DNA of 64,000 nucleotides from CAWBYL01 sp963793025 (GCA_963793025.1 CAWBYL010000006.1:868001-932000); one strand, 5' to 3'. Positions 25,504 to 34,828 are shown, counted from the stretch's first letter. Program-made: numbers and translations. Notes: generated by a model not told the origin, from the letters alone.

Positions 25504-27792
25504 TCACGCTCGGACCGGCCGTCGGTGATCCCGTCGGTGCACGCGGCCGTCGACGTCGGTGAGCTCGATGGTGACCACGAGGGTCGCCTCGGAGGCGCTG
25601 GCGCCGGCGTGAGGGCGTGGCTCCGGGACGACGAACGAGGCCGGTCCGACGAACACCACCGAGTCGGCGTCGACGTCACCTGCCCACCCGACGCGGTGGA
25701 CCATTCCCGCCGCGTCGTGGTCGTCGGGGTCGTCGTCCCACCGAACCTCGACGACCACCCGCAGGTCGCGAAGGTGGGCCCGCCGGTCGTTCACGACGTG
25801 CACCTGCAGGTCCAGGCGCTGCCCGGCGTGGAGCGTCTCGGGAGGGGCGTCGATCACGGCGACGGTGGGGGCACAGGCCTCGGCCAGCGCCGCCCACGCC
25901 GGCTTGGGGCGGCGCTCGTGGTCGAGGAGGGCGGCGGTGGCGCCGGGCGCCGGATCGGCCAGCGCGAACACGGCGAACCCGCCGGTGGGTCGGTACTTCA
26001 GGCGTCGGAGGGTCTCGATGTGGGTGCGGACGAGCTCGGCCTGGTGCTGTTGGGCGGCCTCGGTCCAGGCCTCGAGGCACGGATGGTCCCCGGGCGGTAC
26101 CTGGTCGGCCACCGAGGGCCGTTCGAGGGCGAACCGGTGGGCCAGGGCCTCCCAGTCGAGGTCGGGCCAGCGGGTCGCGGCCGTGCCGTCGACGTCGAGC
26201 AACCGGCCGTCCCCGGGCGGCGCCTGAGCCCCGAGCTCGCCCACGAAGCGGCCGATCCGGGGCCACCAGCGCAGGAGGCGGGCGAGGTCCCCACGGCGAC
26301 CCCATCGCCACCCGACCCACAGGTGCGAGCTGGTGCCCGAGAGCTGGGGGAGGTGAGGCCAGACGCCGCCGTGAGCGAGCACGGGACGGCTGCCGTCGCT
26401 GGTGGACAGCGTCTCGGCCACCCCCCGATCGAGCACGGACCGGTTCCACGACGGCAGGACCTGGGCGGTGACCTGGCGCCACCGGGCCCGGCGGCGCTCC
26501 CGTGGTCCTCCCGCTCGCCACGACTCGGGCTCACCCGCCCAAGGCTCGTGGTGGGCGCTCCACACGAGGAGCGAGGGGTGGTGGGCCAACTGGTCGACCG
26601 CGGCCCGGGCCAGCCGGCGGGCCGGGGCCCGGGCCTGGCGGACGAGGGCCCACTGGATCGGCAGGTCCTGCCACAGCAGCATCCCCAGCCGGTCGGCCTC
26701 CTCGTAGAGCTCGGGTCGAGCGATGTGGCCGTGCACCCGGACCAGGTCGAGCCCGGCGTCAGCGGCCAGTCGGATGTCCCCCGCCACCTCCTCGGGCGAG
26801 GCGTCGGCGAGCAGTACGCGCGTCGGTCCGACCGACACGCCCTTGAGGAAGAGCCGTTCACCGTTGACCGAAGCCACGAAGTCGTCGAGGGCCACCTGGC
26901 GCAGGCCGGTCCGCCAGCGGTGGTCGTCGCTCACCTCGTCGCCCACCAGGATCTCCACGTCGACGTCGTAGAGCGGCTGGTCACCCAGGGCCCGGGGCCA
27001 CCACAGCGCCGGGTGGGGCACAGGGACCGTGAACTCGATGCGGTTCTCGCCGGCGGCGAGGGGGTGCTCTCGTTCGACCACGGCGACGGCCCCGTCGAGC
27101 GACCGTTCCTGCGGGCCGGGGGCATCGGCGCCCGTCCGCGGACCGCCGCTGGCCGGGGTGACCGCGGAACGCAACGTCACGGTCCGGGCCTCGTCGCAGT
27201 CGAGGACGACGCGAACGGCCAGCTGAGCCCGGTCGGAGGAGGCCTCGGAGCACCGGAGCCGGCAGTGGCGGATCCGCACCGGACCGGTGGTCTCGAGCCG
27301 GACCGGCCGCCACACCCCGCCGGCGTTGTGGCCGCGGCCGAGCAGGGCCGAGCGAGACAGGGCGCCGGTGAGGTCGCGCACGCGGCCGGTGCCGACCGCC
27401 GGACTCCCGACCTCCATGGCGAGGAGGTGCTCGGATCGGGAGCGCAGCAGCTCGGTCACCTCGAAGGAGTGGGGAACCACGTAGCCCGACGTGTCGCCGA
27501 GGTAGTTGCCGTCGAGCCACACGTCACTGGTGGCGAGCACGCCCTCGACGACGAGGAACGACCGCTCGTCGCCGGTGGGGGCCCGGTCGCCGGCCTCGAA
27601 CCGGGTGCGGTAGGCGACCGAACCGTCGTGATCGGCGAAGGCGGGAGACGAGCGCCAGTGGCCGGGGACGGTCAGGGTCTCCCATGACGTGTCGTCGAGG
27701 TCTTCGTCGGGATAGCGGACGTGGAGATCGTCGTCACCGGTGGGCGCAGCGCGCCACCGCCCCGAGAGATCGAGCGACGGGCGGCGGGGCAT
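25504..27792 (-). CDS. Glycoside hydrolase family 2-like protein
   Basis: A 762-residue GH2 architecture: N-terminal jelly-roll sugar-binding domain (LDLSGRWRAAP, TVPGHWRSSPAFADHDGSVAYRTRF), immunoglobulin-like domain, then a TIM barrel starting at NGERLFLKGVSVGPTRVL (about residue 320). The acid/base position reads WSAHHEPW, where Glu is kept but the preceding Asn of the usual NE pair is His. The nucleophile candidate is the Glu of FVGELGAQAPP. The overall layout resembles beta-mannosidases and beta-galactosidases. No signal peptide, so it is probably cytosolic. Whether the Asn-to-His change reduces activity is unknown. Single gene, divergent from the MoxR gene. Confidence 0.82.
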   Translation of the reverse strand: MPRRPSLDLSGRWRAAPTGDDDLHVRYPDEDLDDTSWETLTVPGHWRSSPAFADHDGSVAYRTRFEAGDRAPTGDERSFLVVEGVLATSDVWLDGNYLGDTSGYVVPHSFEVTELLRSRSEHLLAMEVGSPAVGTGRVRDLTGALSRSALLGRGHNAGGVWRPVRLETTGPVRIRHCRLRCSEASSDRAQLAVRVVLDCDEARTVTLRSAVTPASGGPRTGADAPGPQERSLDGAVAVVEREHPLAAGENRIEFTVPVPHPALWWPRALGDQPLYDVDVEILVGDEVSDDHRWRTGLRQVALDDFVASVNGERLFLKGVSVGPTRVLLADASPEEVAGDIRLAADAGLDLVRVHGHIARPELYEEADRLGMLLWQDLPIQWALVRQARAPARRLARAAVDQLAHHPSLLVWSAHHEPWAGEPESWRAGGPRERRRARWRQVTAQVLPSWNRSVLDRGVAETLSTSDGSRPVLAHGGVWPHLPQLSGTSSHLWVGWRWGRRGDLARLLRWWPRIGRFVGELGAQAPPGDGRLLDVDGTAATRWPDLDWEALAHRFALERPSVADQVPPGDHPCLEAWTEAAQQHQAELVRTHIETLRRLKYRPTGGFAVFALADPAPGATAALLDHERRPKPAWAALAEACAPTVAVIDAPPETLHAGQRLDLQVHVVNDRRAHLRDLRVVVEVRWDDDPDDHDAAGMVHRVGWAGDVDADSVVFVGPASFVVPEPRPHAGASASEATLVVTIELTDVDGRVHRRDHRRPVRA

Positions 27793-27897
27793 GGCCCGTC
27801 ACGGTAGCGAGGCCCGACCTGCCCGTCGCGGTGGGCGCGGCGGTAGGTTGAGCGTCGCGTCGTCCGGGCCGTTCGGCCCGGCGGGGGAGGAGCCACG

Positions 27898-29304
27898 ATG
27901 TCCGACCGTCCCACCACTCTCGGAGCCCTTCGGGCGTCGGGTTGGGAGAGCCGCCCGGTCAAGGAAGAGGTGCGGCGCAACGCCATCGAGCGGATCAAGG
28001 CGGGTGAGGCGCTGTTCCCCAACGTCCTCGGCTACGAGGACACGGTGCTCCCGCAGCTCGAGAACGCGCTGTTGGCCGGGCACGACGTGATCTTCCTGGG
28101 GGAGCGGGGCCAGGCCAAGACCCGCATGATCCGGGCGCTCACCGGCCTGCTCGACGAGTGGATGCCGATCGTGGCCGGCTCGGAGATCAACGACGACCCC
28201 TACGCCCCGGTGTCCAAGCACGCCAGGGATCTCGTGGCCGAGGCGGAGGACGACACGCCGATCGCCTGGGTCCACCGTGACGAGCGCTTCGGGGAGAAGC
28301 TGGCCACCCCCGACACGTCGATCGCCGACCTGATCGGTGAGGTCGACCCGATCAAGGTGGCCGAGGGCCGCTACCTGTCCGACGAGCTCACCCTCCACTA
28401 CGGGTTGGTGCCCCGCACCAACCGCGGCATCTTCGCCATCAACGAGCTGCCCGATCTGGCCGAGCGGATCCAGGTCGGCCTGCTGAACGTGCTCGAGGAA
28501 CGCGACGTCCAGGTTCGGGGCTACAAGGTCCGCCTGCCCCTCGACGTCATGCTGTTCGCCTCGGCCAACCCCGAGGACTACACGAACCGCGGCCGGATCA
28601 TCACCCCGCTGAAGGACCGCTTCGGCGCCCAGATCCGCACCCACTACCCCCTCGACGTCGACACCGAGGTCACCATCGCCCGCCAGGAGGCCCGCCCGCT
28701 CGAGGCTCCCGGTGTCCAGGTCGTGGTCCCGGAGTTCATGGCCGAGACGGTGGCCGAGCTGTCACAGCTCGCCCGGCGCAGTCCTCACATCAACCAGCGA
28801 TCCGGCGTGTCGGTGCGCCTCACGGTCTCCAACATGGAGACGATGGTGGCCAACGCCGCTCGACGCACGTTGATCCACGGCGAGTCCGACGTGGTACCTC
28901 GCATCTCCGACCTGGACGCCCTGGCGTCGTCCACCGCCGGCAAGCTCGAGATCGAGACGCTGGAGGACGGGCGCGACGAGCAGATCGTCGAGCAGCTCCT
29001 CAAGGCCGCGATCCTGTCGGTCTTCCGTGAGCACGTCGCGGTCGAGCAGCTCCGCGACGTCGTCGACTCGTTCGAGGGCGATCGCATCGTGCACGCCGGC
29101 GAGGACGTCCTGTCGTCGGACTACGTCGACATCCTGGCCGACCTCCCGACCCTGCGGGAACCGGTCCTGGCTCTCACCGGCGGTGACGACTCGCCGGCCA
29201 TGGTGGCGTCGGCGGTGGAGTTCCTTCTCGAAGGGCTCCACCTCTCGAAGCGGCTCAACAAGGACGCCGTCGGCGCCCGGGCCCAGTACCGCGGCCGTAG
29301 CTGA
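27898..29304 (+). CDS. MoxR-type AAA+ ATPase (Mg-chelatase ChlI-like)
   Basis: A 468-residue AAA+ protein. The P-loop is LGERGQAKTR (about residues 68-77), a wording typical of this MoxR subgroup, Walker B is GIFAINELPDL (about 178-188) and sensor 1 is LFASANPEDY. The arginine-finger region follows in PLKDRFGAQIRTHYP. MoxR ATPases act as chaperones with vWA-domain partners that mature or remodel enzymes. The probable partner is the vWA gene at 32207-34223, separated by three genes on the other strand. A strong SD (GGAGGAG, 27884-27890) lies 7 bases before ATG. Confidence 0.9.
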   Translation: MSDRPTTLGALRASGWESRPVKEEVRRNAIERIKAGEALFPNVLGYEDTVLPQLENALLAGHDVIFLGERGQAKTRMIRALTGLLDEWMPIVAGSEINDDPYAPVSKHARDLVAEAEDDTPIAWVHRDERFGEKLATPDTSIADLIGEVDPIKVAEGRYLSDELTLHYGLVPRTNRGIFAINELPDLAERIQVGLLNVLEERDVQVRGYKVRLPLDVMLFASANPEDYTNRGRIITPLKDRFGAQIRTHYPLDVDTEVTIARQEARPLEAPGVQVVVPEFMAETVAELSQLARRSPHINQRSGVSVRLTVSNMETMVANAARRTLIHGESDVVPRISDLDALASSTAGKLEIETLEDGRDEQIVEQLLKAAILSVFREHVAVEQLRDVVDSFEGDRIVHAGEDVLSSDYVDILADLPTLREPVLALTGGDDSPAMVASAVEFLLEGLHLSKRLNKDAVGARAQYRGRS

Positions 29305-29347
29305 CCCTACCGGTCGCGCCGGACGCCCTCGCTCGTCCCCGAACGCG

Positions 29348-29395
29348 AAACGATGCGCCGAGCGCGCGCTCCAGCACTCGGTTTGCGCATCGGTT
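29348..29395. repeat. Inverted, diverged copy of the 48-base palindromic element
   Basis: AAACGATGCGC (29348-29358) and GCGCATCGGTT (29385-29395) form the same outer arms as the array at 14078-14248. The inner AGCGCGCGCTCCAGCAC is the exact reverse complement of that array's core GTGCTGGAGCGCGCGCT. Length is again 48 bases. It sits between the convergent MoxR and rpiA genes, the same kind of position as the array. Confidence 0.85.
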
Positions 29396-29402
29396 CGGTT
29401 GG

Positions 29403-30074
29403 TCAGACGTTGACGAGCTCGTGGGTGCCACCGGCGCCGGCCACGACCACCCGCTCGACCATCGCGCCGGGGAAGATCCCATGCTCCACGAGGCCGGGAA
29501 CGGCGGCCAGCTCGGCGGCCAGTGCGATCGGGTCGGCGATGGTCCCGAAATGCGCGTCCATGATGAGGTTGCCGTTGTCGCTGCGGCGCTCCCGGGTGCC
29601 GACGTCGGTTGCGCCGAGCGCCCTCACCGCCGCCGCCACCACCGCGGGGGCGAAGTCGAGGACCTCGAGCGGGGTCCCGAACGGACCGAGAGCGGGCACG
29701 ATCTTCGACTCGTCGATCACCACGATGAAGCGAGGGGCCATCGACGCCACGATCTTCTCCCGGGTGTGAGCGGCGCCCCCGCCCTTGGTGAGGTTGAAGG
29801 ACGGATCGACCTCGTCGGCCCCGTCGATGGCGATGTCGAGGGCTCCGATCTCGTCGGGTGAGATCACCCGGAGGCCGAGCGAGGTGGCCAGGTCGTGGGT
29901 CTGCACCGAGGTGGCGGTGCACACGATGTCGGGCCGGCGCTCGCCGAGCTCGATGATCGTCCAGTGCACCGTGGAGCCGGTGCCGAGACCGACCCGCATG
30001 CCGTCGGTGACGTAGCCGCCCGCCCGGCGGCCCGCCTCTTCCTTGGCCCTGACTCGGGCGTCGTCGTCGCTCAC
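29403..30074 (-). CDS. rpiA: Ribose-5-phosphate isomerase A
   Basis: Interconverts ribose 5-phosphate and ribulose 5-phosphate in the pentose-phosphate pathway. The 223-residue length is normal. Signatures are GMRVGLGTGSTVHW (about residues 25-38), SVQTHDLATSLG, LDIAIDGADEVDP (with the catalytic Asp pair), NLTKGGGAAHTREKIVA with the phosphate-site Lys, and IDESKIVPALG. The GTG start at 30074 (MSDDDARVRAKEEAG) was chosen because the long upstream open frame has no homology and lies on top of the next gene. Confidence 0.95.
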   Translation of the reverse strand: MSDDDARVRAKEEAGRRAGGYVTDGMRVGLGTGSTVHWTIIELGERRPDIVCTATSVQTHDLATSLGLRVISPDEIGALDIAIDGADEVDPSFNLTKGGGAAHTREKIVASMAPRFIVVIDESKIVPALGPFGTPLEVLDFAPAVVAAAVRALGATDVGTRERRSDNGNLIMDAHFGTIADPIALAAELAAVPGLVEHGIFPGAMVERVVVAGAGGTHELVNV

Positions 30075-30118
30075 GGGGTCAGCTTCCCATGACGGACCGG
30101 TTGGCGCGGCCGCCTCCG

Positions 30119-30865
30119 TCAGGCGGGAACCAGCACCGAGAAGCTCTCCCAGCGGGTCCGGGTGTCGGTGGCCGAGGCGATGAGGCCGGCGGCGGAGCCG
30201 TAGGCGAGAGCGGGGTCGGCCACGGTGCGCGTGCCCTTCCCGACCGTGACCTCGATGGAGGAACCGTCGAGGACGAGCACCACGTCGGTGGGGTCGGACG
30301 AGTAGGTGTAGACGAGATTGGCCACGAAGCTGTCGACCCCGTCCACCCGCTTGGTGATGTTCCAGCTCCCGTACCCGGGAGCGGCGAGCACCGACCAGTA
30401 GTTGTCGCCGTTGACGTAGCGGAACACGATCCCTGCGCCGGTCGAGGCGTCGGCGATGGTCGACCGCACCTGCCCGGCCGGGCGGCCGATGTCCACGACG
30501 GCGATCGCCGGCGTCGCCGTTGCGGTCGGGTCGGGATCGACCCGGGCCGACCCGTCGGCGACCGAGACGGAGCCGCTGGGGACCCTCCAGTCCACCCCGT
30601 CGAGCGTGGTGGTGGCACCCAGGTCGCTCGCCGGGGTGGCGAAGTCGTCGCCGGCGGCCGAGGTCGAGACCCGGGAGTCGGGGGTCGAGGCCGATCGGAT
30701 GAGCACGACGATGCCGACACCGACGAGGAGCACGGCGAGCACGATGACCGCTCCGATCACCCACCTCCACGGTGGCCTGCGGCCCGACGATGGTTTCGGT
30801 GGAACGTCCGTGGGGGAGGTCGGCGTGTCCTGGGCCAGCAGCGGCGGCGGGTTCACGGCGGGCAC
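30119..30865 (-). CDS. Membrane-anchored protein with a LamG/concanavalin-like domain
   Basis: About 248 residues. A short cytoplasmic proline-rich N-terminus precedes one transmembrane helix (WVIGAVIVLAVLLVGVGIVVL). The extracytoplasmic part folds like the DUF1080/LamG jelly roll: RSTIADASTGAGIVFRYVNGDNYWSV, GYGSWNITKRVDGV, DVVLVLDGSSIEVTVG and AGLIASATDTRTRWESFSV. Such domains bind sugars or peptides, and no catalytic residues can be named. GTG 30865 (MPAVNPPPLLAQ) or GTG 30856 could be the start. It lies between the GH1-like gene and rpiA on the same strand, so a carbohydrate-related role is plausible. Confidence 0.75.
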   Translation of the reverse strand: MPAVNPPPLLAQDTPTSPTDVPPKPSSGRRPPWRWVIGAVIVLAVLLVGVGIVVLIRSASTPDSRVSTSAAGDDFATPASDLGATTTLDGVDWRVPSGSVSVADGSARVDPDPTATATPAIAVVDIGRPAGQVRSTIADASTGAGIVFRYVNGDNYWSVLAAPGYGSWNITKRVDGVDSFVANLVYTYSSDPTDVVLVLDGSSIEVTVGKGTRTVADPALAYGSAAGLIASATDTRTRWESFSVLVPA

Positions 30866-30944
30866 GCTAGTTCTCGCGGTCGTTGCCCAGCTGCGAAAAG
30901 CGGACCCTCGGCCAGCCCTCCGTCCGCCCCGCCGGCGCCGTTGC

Positions 30945-32177
30945 TCATCCGGAGCCTTGGTCGTCCCGAGTGGCCATCGCGGCCAGCGCATCGGCGCTGG
31001 GCCGTCGTTCCCTCGACCGGCTGGCGACGCCGTCGGGAACGGCGAGGCCGCACTCCGGTGTCCATCCGTCGATCACCGACTCCCAGAAGACGTGGGTCAC
31101 GGCCACCCCGTCGGCCCGGGCCCGATCCAGCTCGAGGGCCGAGCCGTGCAGCACCTCGGTGCGCCGATCATCCTCCGCAACGGTGATCCCCGTGCCGAGG
31201 AGCGCGAACGTGCGTCCGGGCAGGTCCTCGGCGAGGCGCCGGGTGGCCACACCGAGTCCTTCGGTCCACGGAGCCCGCCCGTCGGGGGTGGGCACCGCAT
31301 CGGCCGGGTAGGGGCCGAGGGTGCCGTCGGCGTAGGCGGTGTGCGCGCCCCGGTAGGTGTAGCCCACCAGGTCATAGGCGCCGACCAGGCCGGGCAGCTC
31401 GATCTCGGTCAGCCCCGGCACCGAGATCACGCCGTCGCGCAGCTCGCGCGTCCAGCAGTTCCGGATGCGGTCGATGGTGGCGGCCCGGCGCTCGGCCTCG
31501 TCCCGCTCGTCAGGCTCGCGAGACACGACCCCGGGTCGGACCGGGGCGGTGTCGACGCAGCAGGCGACGGGCTGGTCACCGCTGGCGAGGAGGCGCCAGG
31601 CCTCGTAGGAGGCGAGGTGGAGATCGCGGATGGCCTCGAGGAAGCCTCTCGGGTCGGAGCGGCCCGGGGGGCGGCTGCCGTCGAGGAACCCCTCGGTGGC
31701 CCGGGCCAGAGGGTCGAGCACGGGGACCCAGGCGGCGACGAGGTCGCCGAACTCCTCCGCCACACGGTCGACGTGGCGGGGCCAGGTGCGGCGGCGGCCG
31801 GCGTCGTCGGCGAATCCGCCCTGGTCGTCGGCGAACCAGCCGGGGAGCGGCCCGTCGTGCAGGACCGCCCACACCTCGAGGCCGGACCGGCGTGCTTCTC
31901 GGAGCACCTCGGTGACGTGGTCGGCGGCGTCGTGGTCCCACCGACCGGGGTGGGGCTCGAGTCGGGCCCAGTCGATCGTGTAGCGCACCGCCCCCAGACC
32001 CAGATCGGCGAACAGGGCGAGGTCGTCGGCGAAGTCCCGGGCGAATCCGCTGCCCTCGCCCGAGGGCGGCAGCCGTCCGTCGGCCTCCCACCGTGACCAG
32101 TCGCTCGTCGGCGCCACCCCCGCCGAGCCCGAGGCGGTGGTCGACCCTCCCCACACGAGCTCCCGTTCGATGATCAC
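30945..32177 (-). CDS. GH1 (beta-glucosidase)-like protein lacking both catalytic glutamates
   Basis: A 410-residue TIM-barrel protein recognisable as GH1 from FADDLALFADLGLGAVRYTIDWARLEP (about residues 49-75), LHDGPLPGWF where LxHWDLPxW is expected, and DLVGYTYRG where DFxGxNYY is expected (about 269-277). The acid/base segment reads WVPVLDP (150-156) instead of WxTxNEP, so Asp155 replaces Glu and Asn is lost. The nucleophile segment reads LLGTGIT (about 326-332) instead of ITENGxA, so the Glu is gone. It is probably not a hydrolase but a sugar-binding or structural homologue. GTG start; only 29 bases from the divergent vWA gene. Confidence 0.78.
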   Translation of the reverse strand: MIIERELVWGGSTTASGSAGVAPTSDWSRWEADGRLPPSGEGSGFARDFADDLALFADLGLGAVRYTIDWARLEPHPGRWDHDAADHVTEVLREARRSGLEVWAVLHDGPLPGWFADDQGGFADDAGRRRTWPRHVDRVAEEFGDLVAAWVPVLDPLARATEGFLDGSRPPGRSDPRGFLEAIRDLHLASYEAWRLLASGDQPVACCVDTAPVRPGVVSREPDERDEAERRAATIDRIRNCWTRELRDGVISVPGLTEIELPGLVGAYDLVGYTYRGAHTAYADGTLGPYPADAVPTPDGRAPWTEGLGVATRRLAEDLPGRTFALLGTGITVAEDDRRTEVLHGSALELDRARADGVAVTHVFWESVIDGWTPECGLAVPDGVASRSRERRPSADALAAMATRDDQGSG

Positions 32178-32206
32178 TCGGGCAGTATTCCCGGTACGGT
32201 GCCTCC

Positions 32207-34223
32207 ATGGGGAAGGCCAACCGCGTCAGGTACTCCCGTTGGGACGGAACCCAGGTCGGATTCGACCTGGACGCCACCGACATCTTCAGTGAGATCACCG
32301 ACGATCTCCTCTACCACGGGGACCTCAACGCCGCCCTGCGGCGCATGATGCAGTCCGGCTTCGACGACGCCGACGGGCAGCGGATGCAGGGTCTGCGCGA
32401 GATGCTCGAACAGCTCCGCAAGAAGCGACGCGAGGCATTGGAGAACCACGACCTCGGCGGCGTCTACGACGACGTGGCCCGAGAGTTGCGCGACGTGGTG
32501 GAGACCGAGCGCGAGGCCATCGACGAGTTGGCGCGAGAGGCGCGGGAGTCGGGCGACGCTCGTCGCCAGGAGCTCACCGACGAGGTCGCGGCCGAGCGCA
32601 ACGCCGCCCTCGACCTGTTGTCACCCGACCTGGCCGGCATGGTGCGCGATCTCCAGAACTACGACTTCACGTCCTCCGAGGCGCGGGAGAAGTTCGACGA
32701 GCTGGTCGAGAAGCTGCGCGAGCAGCTCATGCAGCAGTACGTCGACCAGATGTCCGGCGCGGTCGAGGGCATGACGCCCGAGGACATGGCCCGCATGAAG
32801 GACATGTTCGCCGAGCTGAACCAGATGCTGGAAGCCCGCCAGCAGGGCGAGGAGCCTGACTTCGACGGCTTCATGGAGCGCTTCGGGGACTTCTTCCCCG
32901 AGAACCCGCAGAACCTCGACGAGCTGCTCGAGATCATGGCCCGGCGCATGGCTGCGGCCCAGGCGATGCTCAACTCGATGACGCCCGAGCAGCGGGCCCA
33001 GCTCCAGGCCCTGTCCGACCAGCTCATGGAGGACATGGACCTGCGCTGGCAGGTCGATCAGCTCGGCCAGAACCTGTCCCAGATGTTCCCCGACATGGGC
33101 TGGAACCGCAGCTACGACTTCTCGGGCCAGGACCCGTTGAACATGGGTGAGGCCAACCAGCTCCTGCAGGAGCTGGGCGATCTCGACCAGCTCGAGAACC
33201 TCCTGAGGGGGGCCACCAACCCTGGTGCGCTGGCCGAGGTCGACCTCGACCGGGCCCGGGAGCTCCTCGGTGAGGATGCGGCCAAGAGCCTCGAGCAGAT
33301 GGCCGAGCTGGCCCGCAAGCTCGAGGAGGCTGGTCTCGTCGAGAACAAGGAGGGTCGCCTCGAGCTGACTCCCCGGGGTCTGCGTCGCATCGGCCAGAAC
33401 GCCCTCGACGAGCTCTTCGCCAAGCTGTCCATGGACAAAGCCGGCCAGCACGAGATCGCCCGCCTCGGGGTGGGACACGAGCGCGACTACTCGACCAAGC
33501 CCTACGAGTTCGGCGACCCGTTCAACCTCGACATCGGACGCACCGTCCGCAACGCCATCCAGCGGGCCGGGAGCGGAACCCCGGTGCAGCTCACCCCCGA
33601 GGACTTCGAGGTCGAGCGGACCGAACACCTCGTCCGGTCGAGCACCGTGTTGATGATCGACCTCTCCCTCTCGATGCCGATGCGCGACAACTTCCTGCCG
33701 GCCAAGAAGGTGACGATGGCGCTCCACTCGCTCATCACGTCACAGTTCCCGCGCGACTACATGGGCATCGTCGGCTTCTCCGAGAGCGCGCGTGGAGCTG
33801 AAGGCCGAGCAGCTCCCCGAGGTGTCGTGGGACTTCGTCTACGGCACCAACATGCAGCACGGGTTCCAGATCGCCCGGCGCCTGCTGGCCCACGAGACGG
33901 GCACCAAGCAGATCATCATGATCACCGACGGCGAGCCCACCGCCCACATAACGCCGTCGGGTGACGTCTACTTCAACTACCCGCCGGTGCGGGAGACGGT
34001 CGACGCCACGTTGCGCGAGGTGAACCTGTGCACCCGCGACAACATCCGGATCAACACCTTCATGCTCGATCCCACGCCCCATCTGCGGGAGTTCATCTCC
34101 AAGCTGACCGAGCTGAACCGGGGGCGGGCGTTCTTCACCACGCCCGAGACCCTGGGCGACTACGTGCTGGTCGACTTCATCGAGCAGAAGCGCCAGATGC
34201 TCCGGGGGCGTCGGGCCGGCTGA
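32207..34223 (+). pseudogene. vWA-domain protein, MoxR partner, with one frame break
   Basis: About 671 residues when repaired. The N-terminal 430 residues are acidic, helical and rich in methionine and glutamine. The C-terminal von Willebrand A domain has the metal-ion site MIDLSLSMPMRDN (DxSxS, about residue 482), TKQIIMITDGEPTAH, INTFMLDPTPHLREF and a closing GRAFFTTPETLGDYVLVDF. The frame changes at 33791-33796. Removing one G from GTGGAG gives SARELKAEQLPEVSW, which continues the family pattern, and the 2017-base total is one above a multiple of three. This is the expected partner of the MoxR ATPase. I consider the break a probable sequencing error. Confidence 0.85.
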
Positions 34224-34534
34224 TGCGGGGATCGGCGAATCGGTCGATCCGCTGACGGGTGATCGGTGTCCTCGGGCGCGCTGGCGAGGTCTGTCGCGGT
34301 CGCGTCCCGGTGCCGCGCCCGGTCCGCGCGGGGGCTCGCGGACGGTGGCGAAGGAGCGCTCCGGATGGCCCCTGGAGACGTCGCACACAAGTCCCCCTTG
34401 CGCTCAGCCGCTGCAGAGGGCATGATCACACCGTTGTAATTACACCTGTGGTAATGACGACCGGCGGAGCCGCTCGTACGTCCACAGGTCCCCTGGGGGG
34501 CATGGTGCCCTCGCCCGCAGGAGGACTGCCCCGT
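34224..34534. other. Non-coding region before the WhiB gene
   Basis: These 311 bases contain a hairpin GTCCGCG (34322-34328) with CGCGGAC (34337-34343), a palindrome GGAGCGCTCC (34353-34362), and the AT-rich stretch around 34431-34457, unusual in this genome. The hairpin could end the vWA transcript. The AT-rich part probably contains the WhiB promoter. An open frame starting at 34259 runs through here in phase with WhiB but has no conserved sequence before residue 90. Confidence 0.55.
34435..34444. promoter_or_regulatory. AT-rich palindrome upstream of the WhiB gene
   Basis: TGTAATTACA is a perfect 10-base palindrome in the only AT-rich stretch of the neighbourhood, about 90 bases before the WhiB start. 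A second, weaker TTACacctgtgGTAA symmetry overlaps it (34441-34455). WhiB genes are often under tight transcriptional control, so this is a reasonable operator or promoter element, but the factor is unknown. Confidence 0.4.
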
Positions 34535-34828
34535 ATGCACGAGCCCGTCTCAATTCCCGTCACCGAGGACAAGTCTTGGCAGGATCTCGCCAACTGCCTC
34601 GGCGTCGACCCCGATCTGTTCTTCCCCGAGCGTGGTGCGTCCACGCGGGAGGCCAAAGAGGTGTGCAAGGGCTGCGTCGTTCGCGGCGACTGCCTCGAGT
34701 ACGCCCTGGCCAACGGTGAGAAGTTCGGCATCTGGGGTGGCATGAGCGAACGCGAGCGGCGCCGAATCCGCCGGCAACGGGCTCTGGCCCGGGCCGCGGC
34801 CGCCTCGGCCCGCACCGCTTCGGCCTGA
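34535..34828 (+). CDS. WhiB-family transcriptional regulator
   Basis: A 97-residue [4Fe-4S] protein specific to actinobacteria. The four cysteine ligands are Cys21 (LANCLG), Cys44 and Cys47 (VCKGC) and Cys53 (GDCLEYA). GIWGGMSERERRRIRR is the turn and basic tail used for sigma-factor contact and DNA binding. The start is ATG 34535 with CAGGAGGA (34518-34525) about 10 bases upstream. The wording EDKSWQDLANCLGVDPDLFFPERG resembles the WhiB1/WblE group. It senses redox or nitric oxide in related species. Confidence 0.93.
   Translation: MHEPVSIPVTEDKSWQDLANCLGVDPDLFFPERGASTREAKEVCKGCVVRGDCLEYALANGEKFGIWGGMSERERRRIRRQRALARAAAASARTASA

Noticed and set aside
25504..27792. Loss of activity in the GH2-like protein
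   Set aside because: Both candidate catalytic glutamates are still present (HHEPW and GELGAQ). Only the neighbouring Asn is changed, which is not enough to call it inactive.
34259..34534. An N-terminal extension of the WhiB protein
   Set aside because: The stretch has no WhiB similarity, and a good ribosome-binding site lies directly before ATG 34535.
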